Shown here in pieces: positions 1 through 6,537 of a DNA stretch of 12,631 nucleotides (position 1 is the first letter of the stretch; every line of letters starts with the position of its first letter). This stretch comes from an uncultured Bacilli bacterium. GTDB lineage: Bacteria; Bacillota_I; Bacilli_A; RF39; UBA660. The position numbers were made by a program, and so were the translations under genes. Below the pieces are notes generated by a model, which was not told the origin of the DNA, searched no databases, and saw nothing but the letters and a program-made list of their open reading frames with translations. The stretch covers positions 1-12,631 of the forward strand of contig CANRIE010000012.1 in the NCBI GenBank assembly GCA_947630585.1, read 5' to 3'.

Positions 1-5
1 GATTT

Positions 6-92
6 GTGAGGGGCGATAGATTTTCCTCACATAATATAAAAAAATGAGGAGGACAAAATCGAGTCGTCTACTCGATAGAACCTCAAAGGAGA
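6..92 (+). promoter_or_regulatory. Structured leader with alternative hairpins before the surface-protein gene
   Basis: GTGAGG (6-11) can pair with CCTCAC (25-30). TGAGG (45-49) can pair either back with CCTCA (25-29) or forward with CCTCA (81-85); the forward pairing would enclose a perfect ATCGAG/CTCGAT hairpin (58-63 with 71-76). The last CCTCA sits directly before the ribosome-binding site AAAGGAGAG (about 85-93). The competing pairings are seen in the sequence; a regulatory role is inference. The upstream promoter must lie outside the window. Confidence 0.4.
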
Positions 93-97
93 GAAAA

Positions 98-1612
98 ATG
101 AATAGTTATGAAAGAAAAAGAAGAATTTGTAAAGTAATTGTATTAGTACTAGGAATATTAAGTATAAATAATATAATTCTAACAATTAGAAACTATAGTT
201 ATGCTTATTTTGAAAAGAATGTTAAAACAGGTGTTAAATTAAAAATAACAACCTTAGATAAAATGCCAAGTAAGGATTTAAAAGATAGCATTTTAAGTGA
301 TGCTAATAAAAAAAATTGTAGTGATAATAAAAAACCAATTATAGAAGATGATGATGGAACAATCTATTTTTCAGGAGATAATAATTGCATAGATTTTAAT
401 TATGTATGGTATTCGGGAAAATTGTGGCGAGTGGTAGCAATCAATCCAGATGGAACAATGAAAATGGTAACACAAGATATAATGACAATAATTTATTGGG
501 GAGCAGATGCAAAAAACTATAAAGGTTCTTGGATATATCAATGGTTAAATGAAGATTTTAAGGATACTTTATATAATTATGAAGAAATAATAGTTCAAAA
601 CGCAAGTTGGAATACAACAGAAGATGGGAATGATACACCAGTAAGACCGCCAACAGATAGTACTGCAACAAAGGTAAGTGGAGATGTAGGATTGTTAAAT
701 GCATATGAATATTATCAAAGCTATAAAAATGCTGGCTATTCAAATGGGTATTTAAATATAAAAAATGACTTTTTTTTAATAACACCATATAGTAATTCTT
801 ATATACGTTTTGCTTCTAATTATGGATATTTAAGTTATAATAGTACCTCTTCTGGGTATGGTATACGCCCATCCATTAATTTGAATTCAAATATTGAAAA
901 AGTAATTGGCGGCAACGGAAAAAGATATAATCCATATCGTATAAACGGAGATAAAAAAACAGGAAATACTGGAGAATTAATTAACACCAGATTAAGTGGC
1001 GAATATGTCAAAGTAGATAATAAAGTATATAGAATAGTAGGAATAGAAAATAATAAAACAAAGTTAACAAGCGTTGATTATGCAAAGTCTGGCAACCAAA
1101 ACTTATCAAAATCTTTTGGTAGTAATACAAGATGGGGAACATCAGTTTCAAGTGGAAGTGATGATTATTGGGGATATTACTTAAATAATACATGGATAAC
1201 TACTGAACTACAAAAATATATAACGACTGGAACCTATTATTTAGGCCAAGTTAGTGTTTCATCAAGTTACAAAAATTCGATATGTTCAAATAGCAATACA
1301 ACGGAACCAATTATTAGTTGTACAAAAACAACAAGCACATGGACAGGAAAAGTAGGATTACCGAGAGTAGGAGAAATGTTTTCGGCACAATTGGGAAAAG
1401 GTCGTAGTAATGGTGCATCATATATGTGGTTAATAACACCATATAGTAGTTCGACAGTAGTAAAGATTACTGATTATGGTTCTTTTAATTCTAATATAAC
1501 TAGTGGTCAATTTGTTGTGCGACCATCCATATATTTAAAACCAGAAGTCATAATAACTGGTGGAGATGGAATGAGTGAGACAACTGCCTATACTATTGGA
1601 CTTGAAAGTTAA
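98..1612 (+). CDS. Surface-anchored protein with two DUF6273-like (lectin-like) repeats
   Basis: The start is taken at ATG 98 (504 residues) because a strong AAAGGAG lies 5-10 nt before it; the in-frame ATG at 44 has no ribosome-binding site. Residues about 10-30 form a single membrane segment after a basic N-terminus, followed by SYAYFEK, which recalls the TasA/SipW-type exported proteins. Two repeats follow: about residues 102-290 (YVWYSGKLWRVVAI to YRING) and about 303-504 (YVKVDNKVYRIVGI to the end). Each ends in the same pattern, LITPYS at 227 and 445, then RPSI at 257 and 475, exactly 218 residues apart. This resembles the DUF6273 domain of gut Firmicutes surface proteins, whose WLRSP...GVRP pattern fits a formylglycine-enzyme/C-type-lectin-like fold. 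The ligand is unknown. It has its own leader and terminator, so it is probably expressed alone. Family assignment is by motif memory only. Confidence 0.65.
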   Translation: MNSYERKRRICKVIVLVLGILSINNIILTIRNYSYAYFEKNVKTGVKLKITTLDKMPSKDLKDSILSDANKKNCSDNKKPIIEDDDGTIYFSGDNNCIDFNYVWYSGKLWRVVAINPDGTMKMVTQDIMTIIYWGADAKNYKGSWIYQWLNEDFKDTLYNYEEIIVQNASWNTTEDGNDTPVRPPTDSTATKVSGDVGLLNAYEYYQSYKNAGYSNGYLNIKNDFFLITPYSNSYIRFASNYGYLSYNSTSSGYGIRPSINLNSNIEKVIGGNGKRYNPYRINGDKKTGNTGELINTRLSGEYVKVDNKVYRIVGIENNKTKLTSVDYAKSGNQNLSKSFGSNTRWGTSVSSGSDDYWGYYLNNTWITTELQKYITTGTYYLGQVSVSSSYKNSICSNSNTTEPIISCTKTTSTWTGKVGLPRVGEMFSAQLGKGRSNGASYMWLITPYSSSTVVKITDYGSFNSNITSGQFVVRPSIYLKPEVIITGGDGMSETTAYTIGLES

Positions 1613-1630
1613 TATAAAAAAAATATTTAA

Positions 1631-1661
1631 AAAAGTAACAATTATGATTGTTATTTTTTTT
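1631..1661 (+). terminator. Intrinsic terminator after the surface-protein gene
   Basis: AAAAGTAACAAT (1631-1642) pairs with ATTGTTATTTTT (1647 onward) around a TATG loop and runs straight into eight T residues. The A-rich left side makes it plausible in both directions, but every gene here is on the + strand. Confidence 0.85.
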
Positions 1662-1693
1662 ATTTTGGTGTATTATATAGTTGGTGAATTGGA

Positions 1694-2119
1694 ATGGGGA
1701 ATTTAGTTATTGGTTATGGGAGAAGTAAAGAAATTAATAAAATAGTTCAAAGATATAAAGAGATATATCAAGCTAGTGTATTTGAAATAGAAACTGAGAA
1801 TAATTATGGATTCTTTGATAAACTAAGTAATGATAAAAGTAAAGTTAGGTTAAAAAAGAAAAATATTAATTTAAATAACTATGATAATATAATATTAGTT
1901 ACAGGATTATGGCATGATAAAGTACCAGCTCCAGTACTTAGGTTTTTAGAACAACAAACAGGAAAAATAAAAAATATAATTTATGTATTATATAATAATA
2001 ACCATGATGATAAAGTTATAGAATTTGATAAAATGGATAAGATACTTAATTTAAGACGTGATAAATCTTATTTTGTGGATGTTAATAAAAATGACATTCA
2101 TGTCCGTGTTTATCAATAA
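1694..2119 (+). CDS. Flavodoxin-like protein (divergent)
   Basis: A 141-residue protein preceded by GGTGA at 1683-1687. The N-terminus (LVIGYGRSKEINKIV) matches the first strand and loop of the flavodoxin fold, and the middle (NYDNIILVTGLWHDKVPAPV, about residues 70-90) matches the 'yD.i.lgtPvw.g..p.pv..Fl' segment that borders the FMN site, followed by a GKIKNIIYVLY strand. The phosphate-binding SxTGNT-type loop is not intact (GRSKEIN), so FMN binding is uncertain. Flavodoxins carry single electrons between redox enzymes in the cytoplasm. It lies 24 nt before the next gene with no terminator between, so it probably shares the transcript with the glucosaminidase-like gene, yceD and rpmF. It could instead be a structural relative without cofactor. 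Confidence 0.55.
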   Translation: MGNLVIGYGRSKEINKIVQRYKEIYQASVFEIETENNYGFFDKLSNDKSKVRLKKKNINLNNYDNIILVTGLWHDKVPAPVLRFLEQQTGKIKNIIYVLYNNNHDDKVIEFDKMDKILNLRRDKSYFVDVNKNDIHVRVYQ

Positions 2120-2143
2120 TATAATTTATAGGGGTGTAGTAGT

Positions 2144-2773
2144 ATGAAAAGAAAGATTGTTTTAATTATTTTAGTTTTTTTATTTAATATAGTTTGGGTT
2201 AATGCTATAACAGAAGTTAATAATTTTTTAGATAGTTATGATTTAGTTATAAAAACTAATAGTAAACCAGGATTAAGTAATAATCCTTTGATGGAAGACT
2301 TGGATGTTATGTTAAATAATGACCTTGAATTTGAAGGAGAAAATGCTGTTAAAATAGGACAAAAGATTGATAATTTCTTAAAAGGAAAAATGACTGGTAA
2401 AGGAGAAGTTATTTCTAAATATGCAATTAATAGTAATATTAATCCATATTTAGTTGCTGGAATGATAATTGAAGAAAGTGAATGTGATTCAGAGTGTAGT
2501 TTCTTAGTTAAAAAATGCAATAATGTTGCTAAATTAAAATATGATGCAACAGATTTAAGTCAGGAATCTTGTTTAGGAGGATACTATCAAAAGTTTAATT
2601 CGCTTGATGATTCAATTAAAAGTTATATAAAATATGTTAAAACTAATTTTTATGATAAAGAATTAACAACTGTTGCAGGAATTGCAAATAATTACAAAAA
2701 AAATGTTCGGTGGGTATTTAGAGTTAATCAAAAAATAGATAAAATGAAAAAATCAGTTCCACTTGAAAAATAG
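2144..2773 (+). CDS. Secreted glucosaminidase-like cell-wall hydrolase
   Basis: 209 residues with a clear signal peptide: basic MKRK, a hydrophobic run to about residue 18, and a likely cleavage after VNA (residue 21). The C-terminal half follows the bacterial endo-beta-N-acetylglucosaminidase pattern: INSNINPYLVAGMIIEESE (about 95-113), where E110 or E111 would be the catalytic acid, then a CNNVAKL segment in place of the usual NN.GG, then FNSLDDSIKSYIKYVKTNFY and LTTVAGIANNY. Such enzymes cut the glycan backbone of peptidoglycan outside the membrane. Four cysteines (114, 118, 125, 143) surround the active-site region, which is unusual and could form disulfides after export. The C-terminal VGADNDPNG..W tail of better-known members is not visible. 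The ribosome-binding site is AGGGGTG; the stop codon overlaps the yceD ribosome-binding site, so the two are coupled. Activity is not certain. Confidence 0.6.
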   Translation: MKRKIVLIILVFLFNIVWVNAITEVNNFLDSYDLVIKTNSKPGLSNNPLMEDLDVMLNNDLEFEGENAVKIGQKIDNFLKGKMTGKGEVISKYAINSNINPYLVAGMIIEESECDSECSFLVKKCNNVAKLKYDATDLSQESCLGGYYQKFNSLDDSIKSYIKYVKTNFYDKELTTVAGIANNYKKNVRWVFRVNQKIDKMKKSVPLEK

Positions 2774-2781
2774 GAGGTCTT

Positions 2782-3216
2782 ATGATAATTAATTTATTAG
2801 ATTTAAATATAAAAGATAAAATAGAAATAGATGAAAGTATTAGTTATGGGGAAGATTTCATTAAAAATACTGATATCATATCTTTAGATGATGTTAAAAT
2901 TCAAGGTGAAATAGCTAAAAATTACGATAATGAAAATGAGATAAAAGGAGTTGCAACTGGGGTAATGTACTTAACAGATGCTATAACTTTAGAGACTGTT
3001 CCCTATGAATTTACGATAGAAATTGAAGAAATTTTGGAAAATTCGCTAAAAACACTTGATTTAATTGAGTTTTTGTGGCATTATATTGTATTGGAAATTC
3101 CCATTCGGTATACAACAAGTGATACCAAAGAATTAAAAGATAAATATGATAATATTTATGAAGAAGAGGAAATTCACGAAGTAAATAATCCATTTAAAGA
3201 TTTCTTTGAAGAATAA
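2782..3216 (+). CDS. yceD: YceD/DUF177 family protein
   Basis: 144 residues, a little shorter than usual for the family. The pattern is that of DUF177: an early 'I.L.D..I.GEI' segment (IISLDDVKIQGEI, about 34-46), then GVATGVMYLTDAITLETVP (about 57-75) and an acidic tail ending in NPFKDFFEE. The CxRCL motif common in the family is absent; the aligned stretch has no cysteine. YceD genes sit next to rpmF across bacteria, and in E. coli and plants the protein has been linked to 23S rRNA processing. The identification rests as much on this position, 17 nt before rpmF, as on sequence. AGGAGG (2772-2777) overlaps the previous stop, so translation is tightly coupled to the upstream hydrolase gene. 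Confidence 0.8.
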   Translation: MIINLLDLNIKDKIEIDESISYGEDFIKNTDIISLDDVKIQGEIAKNYDNENEIKGVATGVMYLTDAITLETVPYEFTIEIEEILENSLKTLDLIEFLWHYIVLEIPIRYTTSDTKELKDKYDNIYEEEEIHEVNNPFKDFFEE

Positions 3217-3233
3217 GAAAGGAGAGGATAGGA

Positions 3234-3422
3234 ATGGCTGTACCATTTAGAAAAGTTTCTAAAACTAGAAAAAGAATGAGAAGAGCACATAATGCTTTAA
3301 CTGCAAAGACTGTTACTTCATGTCCAAATTGTGGTGAAATGATTAAACCACATCGTGTATGTCCAAATTGTGGATACTATAAAAAAGAAGAAGTAGTTAA
3401 TATGAAGAAAGATGCTGAATAG
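3234..3422 (+). CDS. rpmF: 50S ribosomal protein L32
   Basis: 62 residues, the normal size. It begins MAVPFRKVSKTRKRMRRAH, the hallmark N-terminus of L32, and carries a four-cysteine zinc ribbon (CPNCGEMIKPHRVCPNCGYY, about 31-50), so this is the zinc-binding (C+) form. L32 is a structural part of the large ribosomal subunit near the peptidyl-transferase region. AAAGGAG lies about 10 nt before ATG 3234. It is the last gene of its unit, since the terminator hairpin begins inside its final codons. Confidence 0.97.
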   Translation: MAVPFRKVSKTRKRMRRAHNALTAKTVTSCPNCGEMIKPHRVCPNCGYYKKEEVVNMKKDAE

Positions 3423-3433
3423 GATCTTTTTTT
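3408..3433 (+). terminator. Intrinsic terminator overlapping the end of rpmF
   Basis: AAAGAT (3408-3413) pairs with ATCTTT (3424-3429) over a 10-nt loop holding the rpmF stop codon, followed by a T run to 3433. The stem is short and AT-rich, so it may be leaky. Confidence 0.6.
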
Positions 3434-3434
3434 G

Positions 3435-3462
3435 TTATAAAAAATTAATTCAAGCATATCAT
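3435..3462 (+). promoter_or_regulatory. Possible sigma-E-like promoter for the SpoVID-like gene
   Basis: CATATCAT (3455-3462) resembles the sigma-E -10 box CATACANT, and TTATAAA (3435-3441) lies 13 nt upstream with an ATA core like the sigma-E -35 box. In Bacillus subtilis spoVID is transcribed by mother-cell sigma-E. No good sigma-A promoter is visible here. The match is partial and the region is AT-rich, so this is a suggestion only. Confidence 0.3.
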
Positions 3463-3481
3463 TAAGTGGGAGAGATGATAT

Positions 3482-4222
3482 ATGAAAAAAATAGTACCAT
3501 TTACAAAAGATTTAATGTTTAAAACTAAGATTGGAGAAATAACCTCAATTGCTCTTGATAATACTCTTAAATTAGATAAAGAGTTTGTATCAGGTGAATT
3601 TATCGTTAGTGGAACTTATAAAATGCTTGAAGGAAGTCAAATTGAAGAAGAATTTAAATATAATATTCCAGTTGATATTACAATCGATTCTAAATATGAT
3701 ACATCAAAATGTATGGTTAGTATTGATGATTTTTCTTATGAAATTATTAATGAAGAAAAATTAAAAGTTAATATCAGTGTTATGTTAGATGATTTAGATA
3801 TTAAAGATGACCCAATTGAAACAATTGAAGTCATGGTTGACGCATCAGATAGAGAAAGTGAAGAAATTAAAGAAGAAAGAAAAGATGAAGATTCAGTTGA
3901 AGATTTACTAAATGATATTGATGCCCAGTTATCTAATATGGCTATAGGAAGCGGGAATACAGCAATTAATAATGAAATAACAATCAATAATAACAGTAAT
4001 AATTCTAAAGAAAGTGAGAAAACATTCGAGGATGAAATATTAAATAATATTTCCGATGATAAAGAATATTCAATTTATAGAGTCTATACAGTTAAAGAAA
4101 ATGATACTTTAGATATAATCTATGATAAATTTAATGTAACGAAAGAAATTCTTATGGACTATAACGACCTTGATAATATAAGTGTTGGTAGTAAAATAAT
4201 TATTCCAAGTACTGATGAATAA
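3482..4222 (+). CDS. SpoVID-like spore coat morphogenesis protein with C-terminal LysM
   Basis: 246 residues in three parts. Residues 1 to about 115 (starting IVPFTKDLMFKTKIGEITSI, with GEFIVSGTYK) are a beta-rich domain like the N-terminus of SpoVID. Residues about 118-195 are an acidic, low-complexity linker rich in E, D, N and S. Residues about 197-244 are a LysM domain (YRVYTVKENDTLDIIYDKFN, then SVGSKIIIP). In Bacillus, SpoVID drives encasement of the forespore by the coat; LysM domains bind glycans containing N-acetylglucosamine. It is much shorter than the Bacillus protein (about 575 residues), as the linker is reduced. The assignment is supported by the overlapping YsxE-like gene downstream, the same order as spoVID-ysxE in Bacillus. 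GGGAG precedes ATG 3482. A plain LysM envelope protein is the alternative. Confidence 0.65.
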   Translation: MKKIVPFTKDLMFKTKIGEITSIALDNTLKLDKEFVSGEFIVSGTYKMLEGSQIEEEFKYNIPVDITIDSKYDTSKCMVSIDDFSYEIINEEKLKVNISVMLDDLDIKDDPIETIEVMVDASDRESEEIKEERKDEDSVEDLLNDIDAQLSNMAIGSGNTAINNEITINNNSNNSKESEKTFEDEILNNISDDKEYSIYRVYTVKENDTLDIIYDKFNVTKEILMDYNDLDNISVGSKIIIPSTDE

Positions 4223-5108
4223 ATTAAAAGAAGTATTAGAAAGAAGTGGACTTAGGACTAAGTCTCTAAGAAATATAGGCTCATCTTGGATACTTGAAAC
4301 GGATAAAGGAAAGTTTGTTTATAAAGAAAACAAAAACTTAAATAATATCTATGAATATTTAAGAGTAAGAGACTTTAACTACTTTCCACGATATTATCAA
4401 GATAAAGATGATAATTATAATTTAACCGAATATATAAATAGTAAAGAAGTACCAGATGAACAAAAACTAAATGATTTAATTCATTTAAGTGGGATATTAC
4501 ATCGTAAGACTTCTTTTAAAAAAGAAGTTGATATGGATAAGATTAAAGAAATTTATGAAAATATTGTAAGTGAATGTGATTATTTAAGAAAATATTATGA
4601 AGATTTAAATAATTATATTGATACAGTTGTTTTTATGTCGCCTGCTGAATACTTACTAGTTTCTAATATTGATTTATTTTATTACTTATTATCATTTGTA
4701 AAGCTCGAAGTAAACAACTGGTATAAAAATGTATTAGAAAATAAAGTTTTAAGATATAGTATGATTCATAATAATTTATCACTTGAACATATTTTAGAAA
4801 GTGATAATAAATATTTAATTAGTTGGGATAAAGCTAAAATTGATATGCCAATTCTTGATTTAATTAAAATTTATCAAGATAATTATTATGATTTAAATTT
4901 AGAAGATTTAATTAGAGAGTATGAAAGTGAAATAAAAATAAATGACAATGAATATTTGTTTTTTTTAATAAGACTTGCTATTCCAAAACGAATAGAATTT
5001 ACTAAAAATACTTATTTAGATTGTTATAATATTAATAAATATTTAGTATATCTTAGAAAAATTGTTGCATTAATACAGAAAAATTCAAAAACTAACGAAA
5101 AAGTTTGA
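4215..5108 (+). CDS. YsxE/CotS-family spore-coat kinase homologue, probably a pseudokinase
   Basis: 297 residues with the aminoglycoside-phosphotransferase/CotS layout: an N-lobe with GSSWILETDKGKFVYKE (ATP-binding Lys would be K37), a helical middle, and a C-lobe with IHNNLSLEHIL then ISWDKAKIDMPILDL. The catalytic loop, normally HxDxxxxN, reads H185-N-N187-L-S-L-E-H192: the catalytic Asp is Asn and the metal-binding Asn is His. The metal-binding Asp of the DFG-equivalent (I-D-F/W-D) is Ser203. Three key positions are therefore lost, although the fold signature remains, which points to a binding or scaffold role rather than catalysis. The start ATG lies inside the SpoVID-like gene, an 8-nt overlap implying coupled translation. 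The stop, TGA, overlaps the -35 box of the next promoter; it is the only TGA stop in the window. Confidence 0.65.
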   Translation: MNKLKEVLERSGLRTKSLRNIGSSWILETDKGKFVYKENKNLNNIYEYLRVRDFNYFPRYYQDKDDNYNLTEYINSKEVPDEQKLNDLIHLSGILHRKTSFKKEVDMDKIKEIYENIVSECDYLRKYYEDLNNYIDTVVFMSPAEYLLVSNIDLFYYLLSFVKLEVNNWYKNVLENKVLRYSMIHNNLSLEHILESDNKYLISWDKAKIDMPILDLIKIYQDNYYDLNLEDLIREYESEIKINDNEYLFFLIRLAIPKRIEFTKNTYLDCYNINKYLVYLRKIVALIQKNSKTNEKV

Positions 5109-5133
5109 CTTTTTAGTAAATTTGTAGTATAAT
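5105..5133 (+). promoter_or_regulatory. Near-consensus sigma-A promoter
   Basis: TTGACT (5105-5110) and TATAAT (5128-5133) are separated by exactly 17 nt. Transcription would start near 5140, leaving a leader of about 65 nt before the gene at 5206. It is the best housekeeping promoter in the window and overlaps the end of the upstream kinase-like gene. Confidence 0.85.
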
Positions 5134-5205
5134 CTATACGAACTTGGTAGATAGGGTTTAATTATCAAGAAATATTAAAATTTATAGGGTAAAGGGGTTT
5201 TGGAT

Positions 5206-5628
5206 ATGAAACAAAGTTATATTTTTGAATACCAAAATGAAAATGATTTTAGAAAGAAAGAACGATCTGTAAGAAAGTATAATATGCTTGCTTATAAGAA
5301 ATTAACATTTGAATATTATCCTAAGATTAGGAATGGAGAATTTTTAGGAGAAATGGTTTTAGAAAACAAAGAAGCTGGTACGAAGAGTTATGAACTAGTA
5401 TTACCAACTGATGAAATGTTTACTAAAGTTCATGGTGAAATTCGTCTTCATTATACTGTATATGATGATAAAAAGATTGTTCTACTTACTAATATCACTC
5501 CAGAAGGTATTTTAGAAGAAGGACATAGAGCTGAACTAACTGCTTATAAGGGAGTTATGATTAGTAAAGCTAATCCTGAAAAGGATATGTTTAAAATTAA
5601 CTTATTAAATATGATGCAAAATAAATAA
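5206..5628 (+). CDS. Conserved-looking hypothetical protein, 140 residues
   Basis: I do not recognise a family. The start is taken at ATG 5206 because AAAGGGG (5191-5197) lies 8 nt before it; the in-frame TTG at 5200 is only 2 nt away from that site. The protein is soluble, without signal peptide, membrane segment or cysteine, and alternates charged and hydrophobic residues in a way suggesting beta strands (FEYYPKIRNGEFLGEMVLE, EIRLHYTVYDDKKIVLLTN), with helical ends. It has no metal or nucleotide motif I can see. The strong sigma-A promoter, the good ribosome-binding site and the private terminator indicate a steadily and well-expressed single gene, so a housekeeping role is likelier than an accessory one. 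Confidence 0.75.
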   Translation: MKQSYIFEYQNENDFRKKERSVRKYNMLAYKKLTFEYYPKIRNGEFLGEMVLENKEAGTKSYELVLPTDEMFTKVHGEIRLHYTVYDDKKIVLLTNITPEGILEEGHRAELTAYKGVMISKANPEKDMFKINLLNMMQNK

Positions 5629-5650
5629 GGATTAGAAATAGTCCTTTTTT
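5627..5650 (+). terminator. Intrinsic terminator with GAAA loop (copy 1)
   Basis: AAGGATTA and TAGTCCTT form an 8-bp stem (one G-T pair) closed by a GAAA tetraloop and followed by TTTTTT. It overlaps the stop codon of the preceding gene. A 23-nt stretch (5626-5648) recurs identically at 7898-7920. Confidence 0.9.
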
Positions 5651-5680
5651 GTATATTAAAAGTATTGAAAAATACATAAT
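5645..5680 (+). repeat. AT-rich direct repeat, copy 1
   Basis: TTTTTTGTATATTAAAAGTA (5645-5664) matches 6538-6557 at 19 of 20 positions, and similarity continues into an A-run plus TACATA in both copies. Inside this copy GTATT-GAAA-AATAC can fold as a short hairpin. The two copies bracket the Nudix gene. Confidence 0.5.
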
Positions 5681-5817
5681 TCGTAGATAATAAAATAGTC
5701 AATGAATAGTTAGTTTTTCTTTATACAATGTTGCAAAAAAACGCAAAAAAATAAAAAAATAAGTTAAAAAGCAACAAAATATATTTACTTAAAATAATTA
5801 AATAATGAGGTGATTTT

Positions 5818-6399
5818 ATGAGTTTTATTGAAAAAGTATATAACTATGATAATTTGAATTTTGAAGAAATTGATGAAAAAACAACAAGAGCAAGAGCAAT
5901 TATTATCAATTCAAATAAGGAAGTATTAATGTGCTATTCAAATGGATTGCAACATTATGAATTTCCTGGAGGACATTTAAATAACGATGAAACTTTAGAA
6001 GATGGTTTAAAAAGAGAAATATTAGAAGAAACAGGTATAACAATCGATAAACTAAAAATTAATCCTTTTTATGCTATAAAATATTATTGTAAAAACTATC
6101 ATGATAGTGGTAAAAATAGATTAGTAGAAATATATTATTATGTAATTTATTGCGATTTAATATATGATGATTCTAAAAAAAATTTAGATACTAATGAAAT
6201 TATTGAAAATTATGAATGTCGTTATATAAATATTTATGATTTAAAAAATATTTTAATAAAAAATAAAAAAACTACTAAAGAAAATAATACTGCTCTTGAT
6301 GATATGATATTAATTTTGGATGAATTTTTAAAAAAATATATGGAGACTAATATTATGGAAGATTGTGATTATATTAGTAAAGACCAAAGAATTTTATAA
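5818..6399 (+). CDS. Nudix hydrolase
   Basis: 193 residues with a perfect Nudix box GX5EX7REUXEEXGU at residues 52-74: G52, E58, then R66-E67-I-L-E70-E71-T-G73-I74. The glutamates bind the magnesium used to cleave a nucleoside diphosphate linked to another group. The FPGGHL lead-in and the RARAIIINSNKEVLM strand are typical. The substrate cannot be told from the sequence; the tail after residue about 150 (ending YISKDQRIL) is not a domain I recognise. GAGGTGAT (5806-5813) precedes ATG 5818. It stands alone, with about 190 nt of featureless AT-rich sequence before it and no obvious terminator after it, inside a block bounded by duplicated terminators, so it may have been gained there. Lysine and asparagine are even more frequent than in its neighbours. 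Confidence 0.92.
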   Translation: MSFIEKVYNYDNLNFEEIDEKTTRARAIIINSNKEVLMCYSNGLQHYEFPGGHLNNDETLEDGLKREILEETGITIDKLKINPFYAIKYYCKNYHDSGKNRLVEIYYYVIYCDLIYDDSKKNLDTNEIIENYECRYINIYDLKNILIKNKKTTKENNTALDDMILILDEFLKKYMETNIMEDCDYISKDQRIL

Positions 6400-6435
6400 A
6401 ATAATTATCTAAATGTTGTAAATTGCATATAGTAG

Positions 6436-6507
6436 ATGAGTAGTTTTGATGATGAGAAATGGTTTAGTGTTACTAATAAAGGTAATGCATTAATAAATTT
6501 AGCATAA
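6436..6507 (+). pseudogene. Possible relic of a gene 3' end (23 codons)
   Basis: An ATG frame directly after a stop codon encodes MSSFDDEKWFSVTNKGNAL and four more residues, then TAA. The 'W.S.T.KG..L' pattern recalls the wing and last helix of winged-helix regulators ('y.lT.kG...L'). It has no ribosome-binding site and is too short to stand as a domain. It may be the tail of a decayed regulator or chance. Confidence 0.2.
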
Positions 6508-6537
6508 TATTTAAAAGGTAATATTTTAAACTTTGAA

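Noticed and set aside
1649..1676. TTGTTA with TATTAT as a promoter for the flavodoxin-like gene.
   Set aside because: The first box lies inside the terminator stem, and the start point would fall almost at the ribosome-binding site.
558..3987. Open frames of 60-94 codons on the minus strand (558-788, 1008-1193, 2236-2520, 3011-3193, 3736-3987).
   Set aside because: Each lies fully inside a well-supported + strand gene, has no ribosome-binding site, and reads as a low-complexity mirror of the AT-rich coding strand.
5652..5817. Promoter for the Nudix gene in the A-rich spacer.
   Set aside because: TATACAAT-like boxes exist but none has a -35 box at a correct distance; the sequence is too A-rich to judge.
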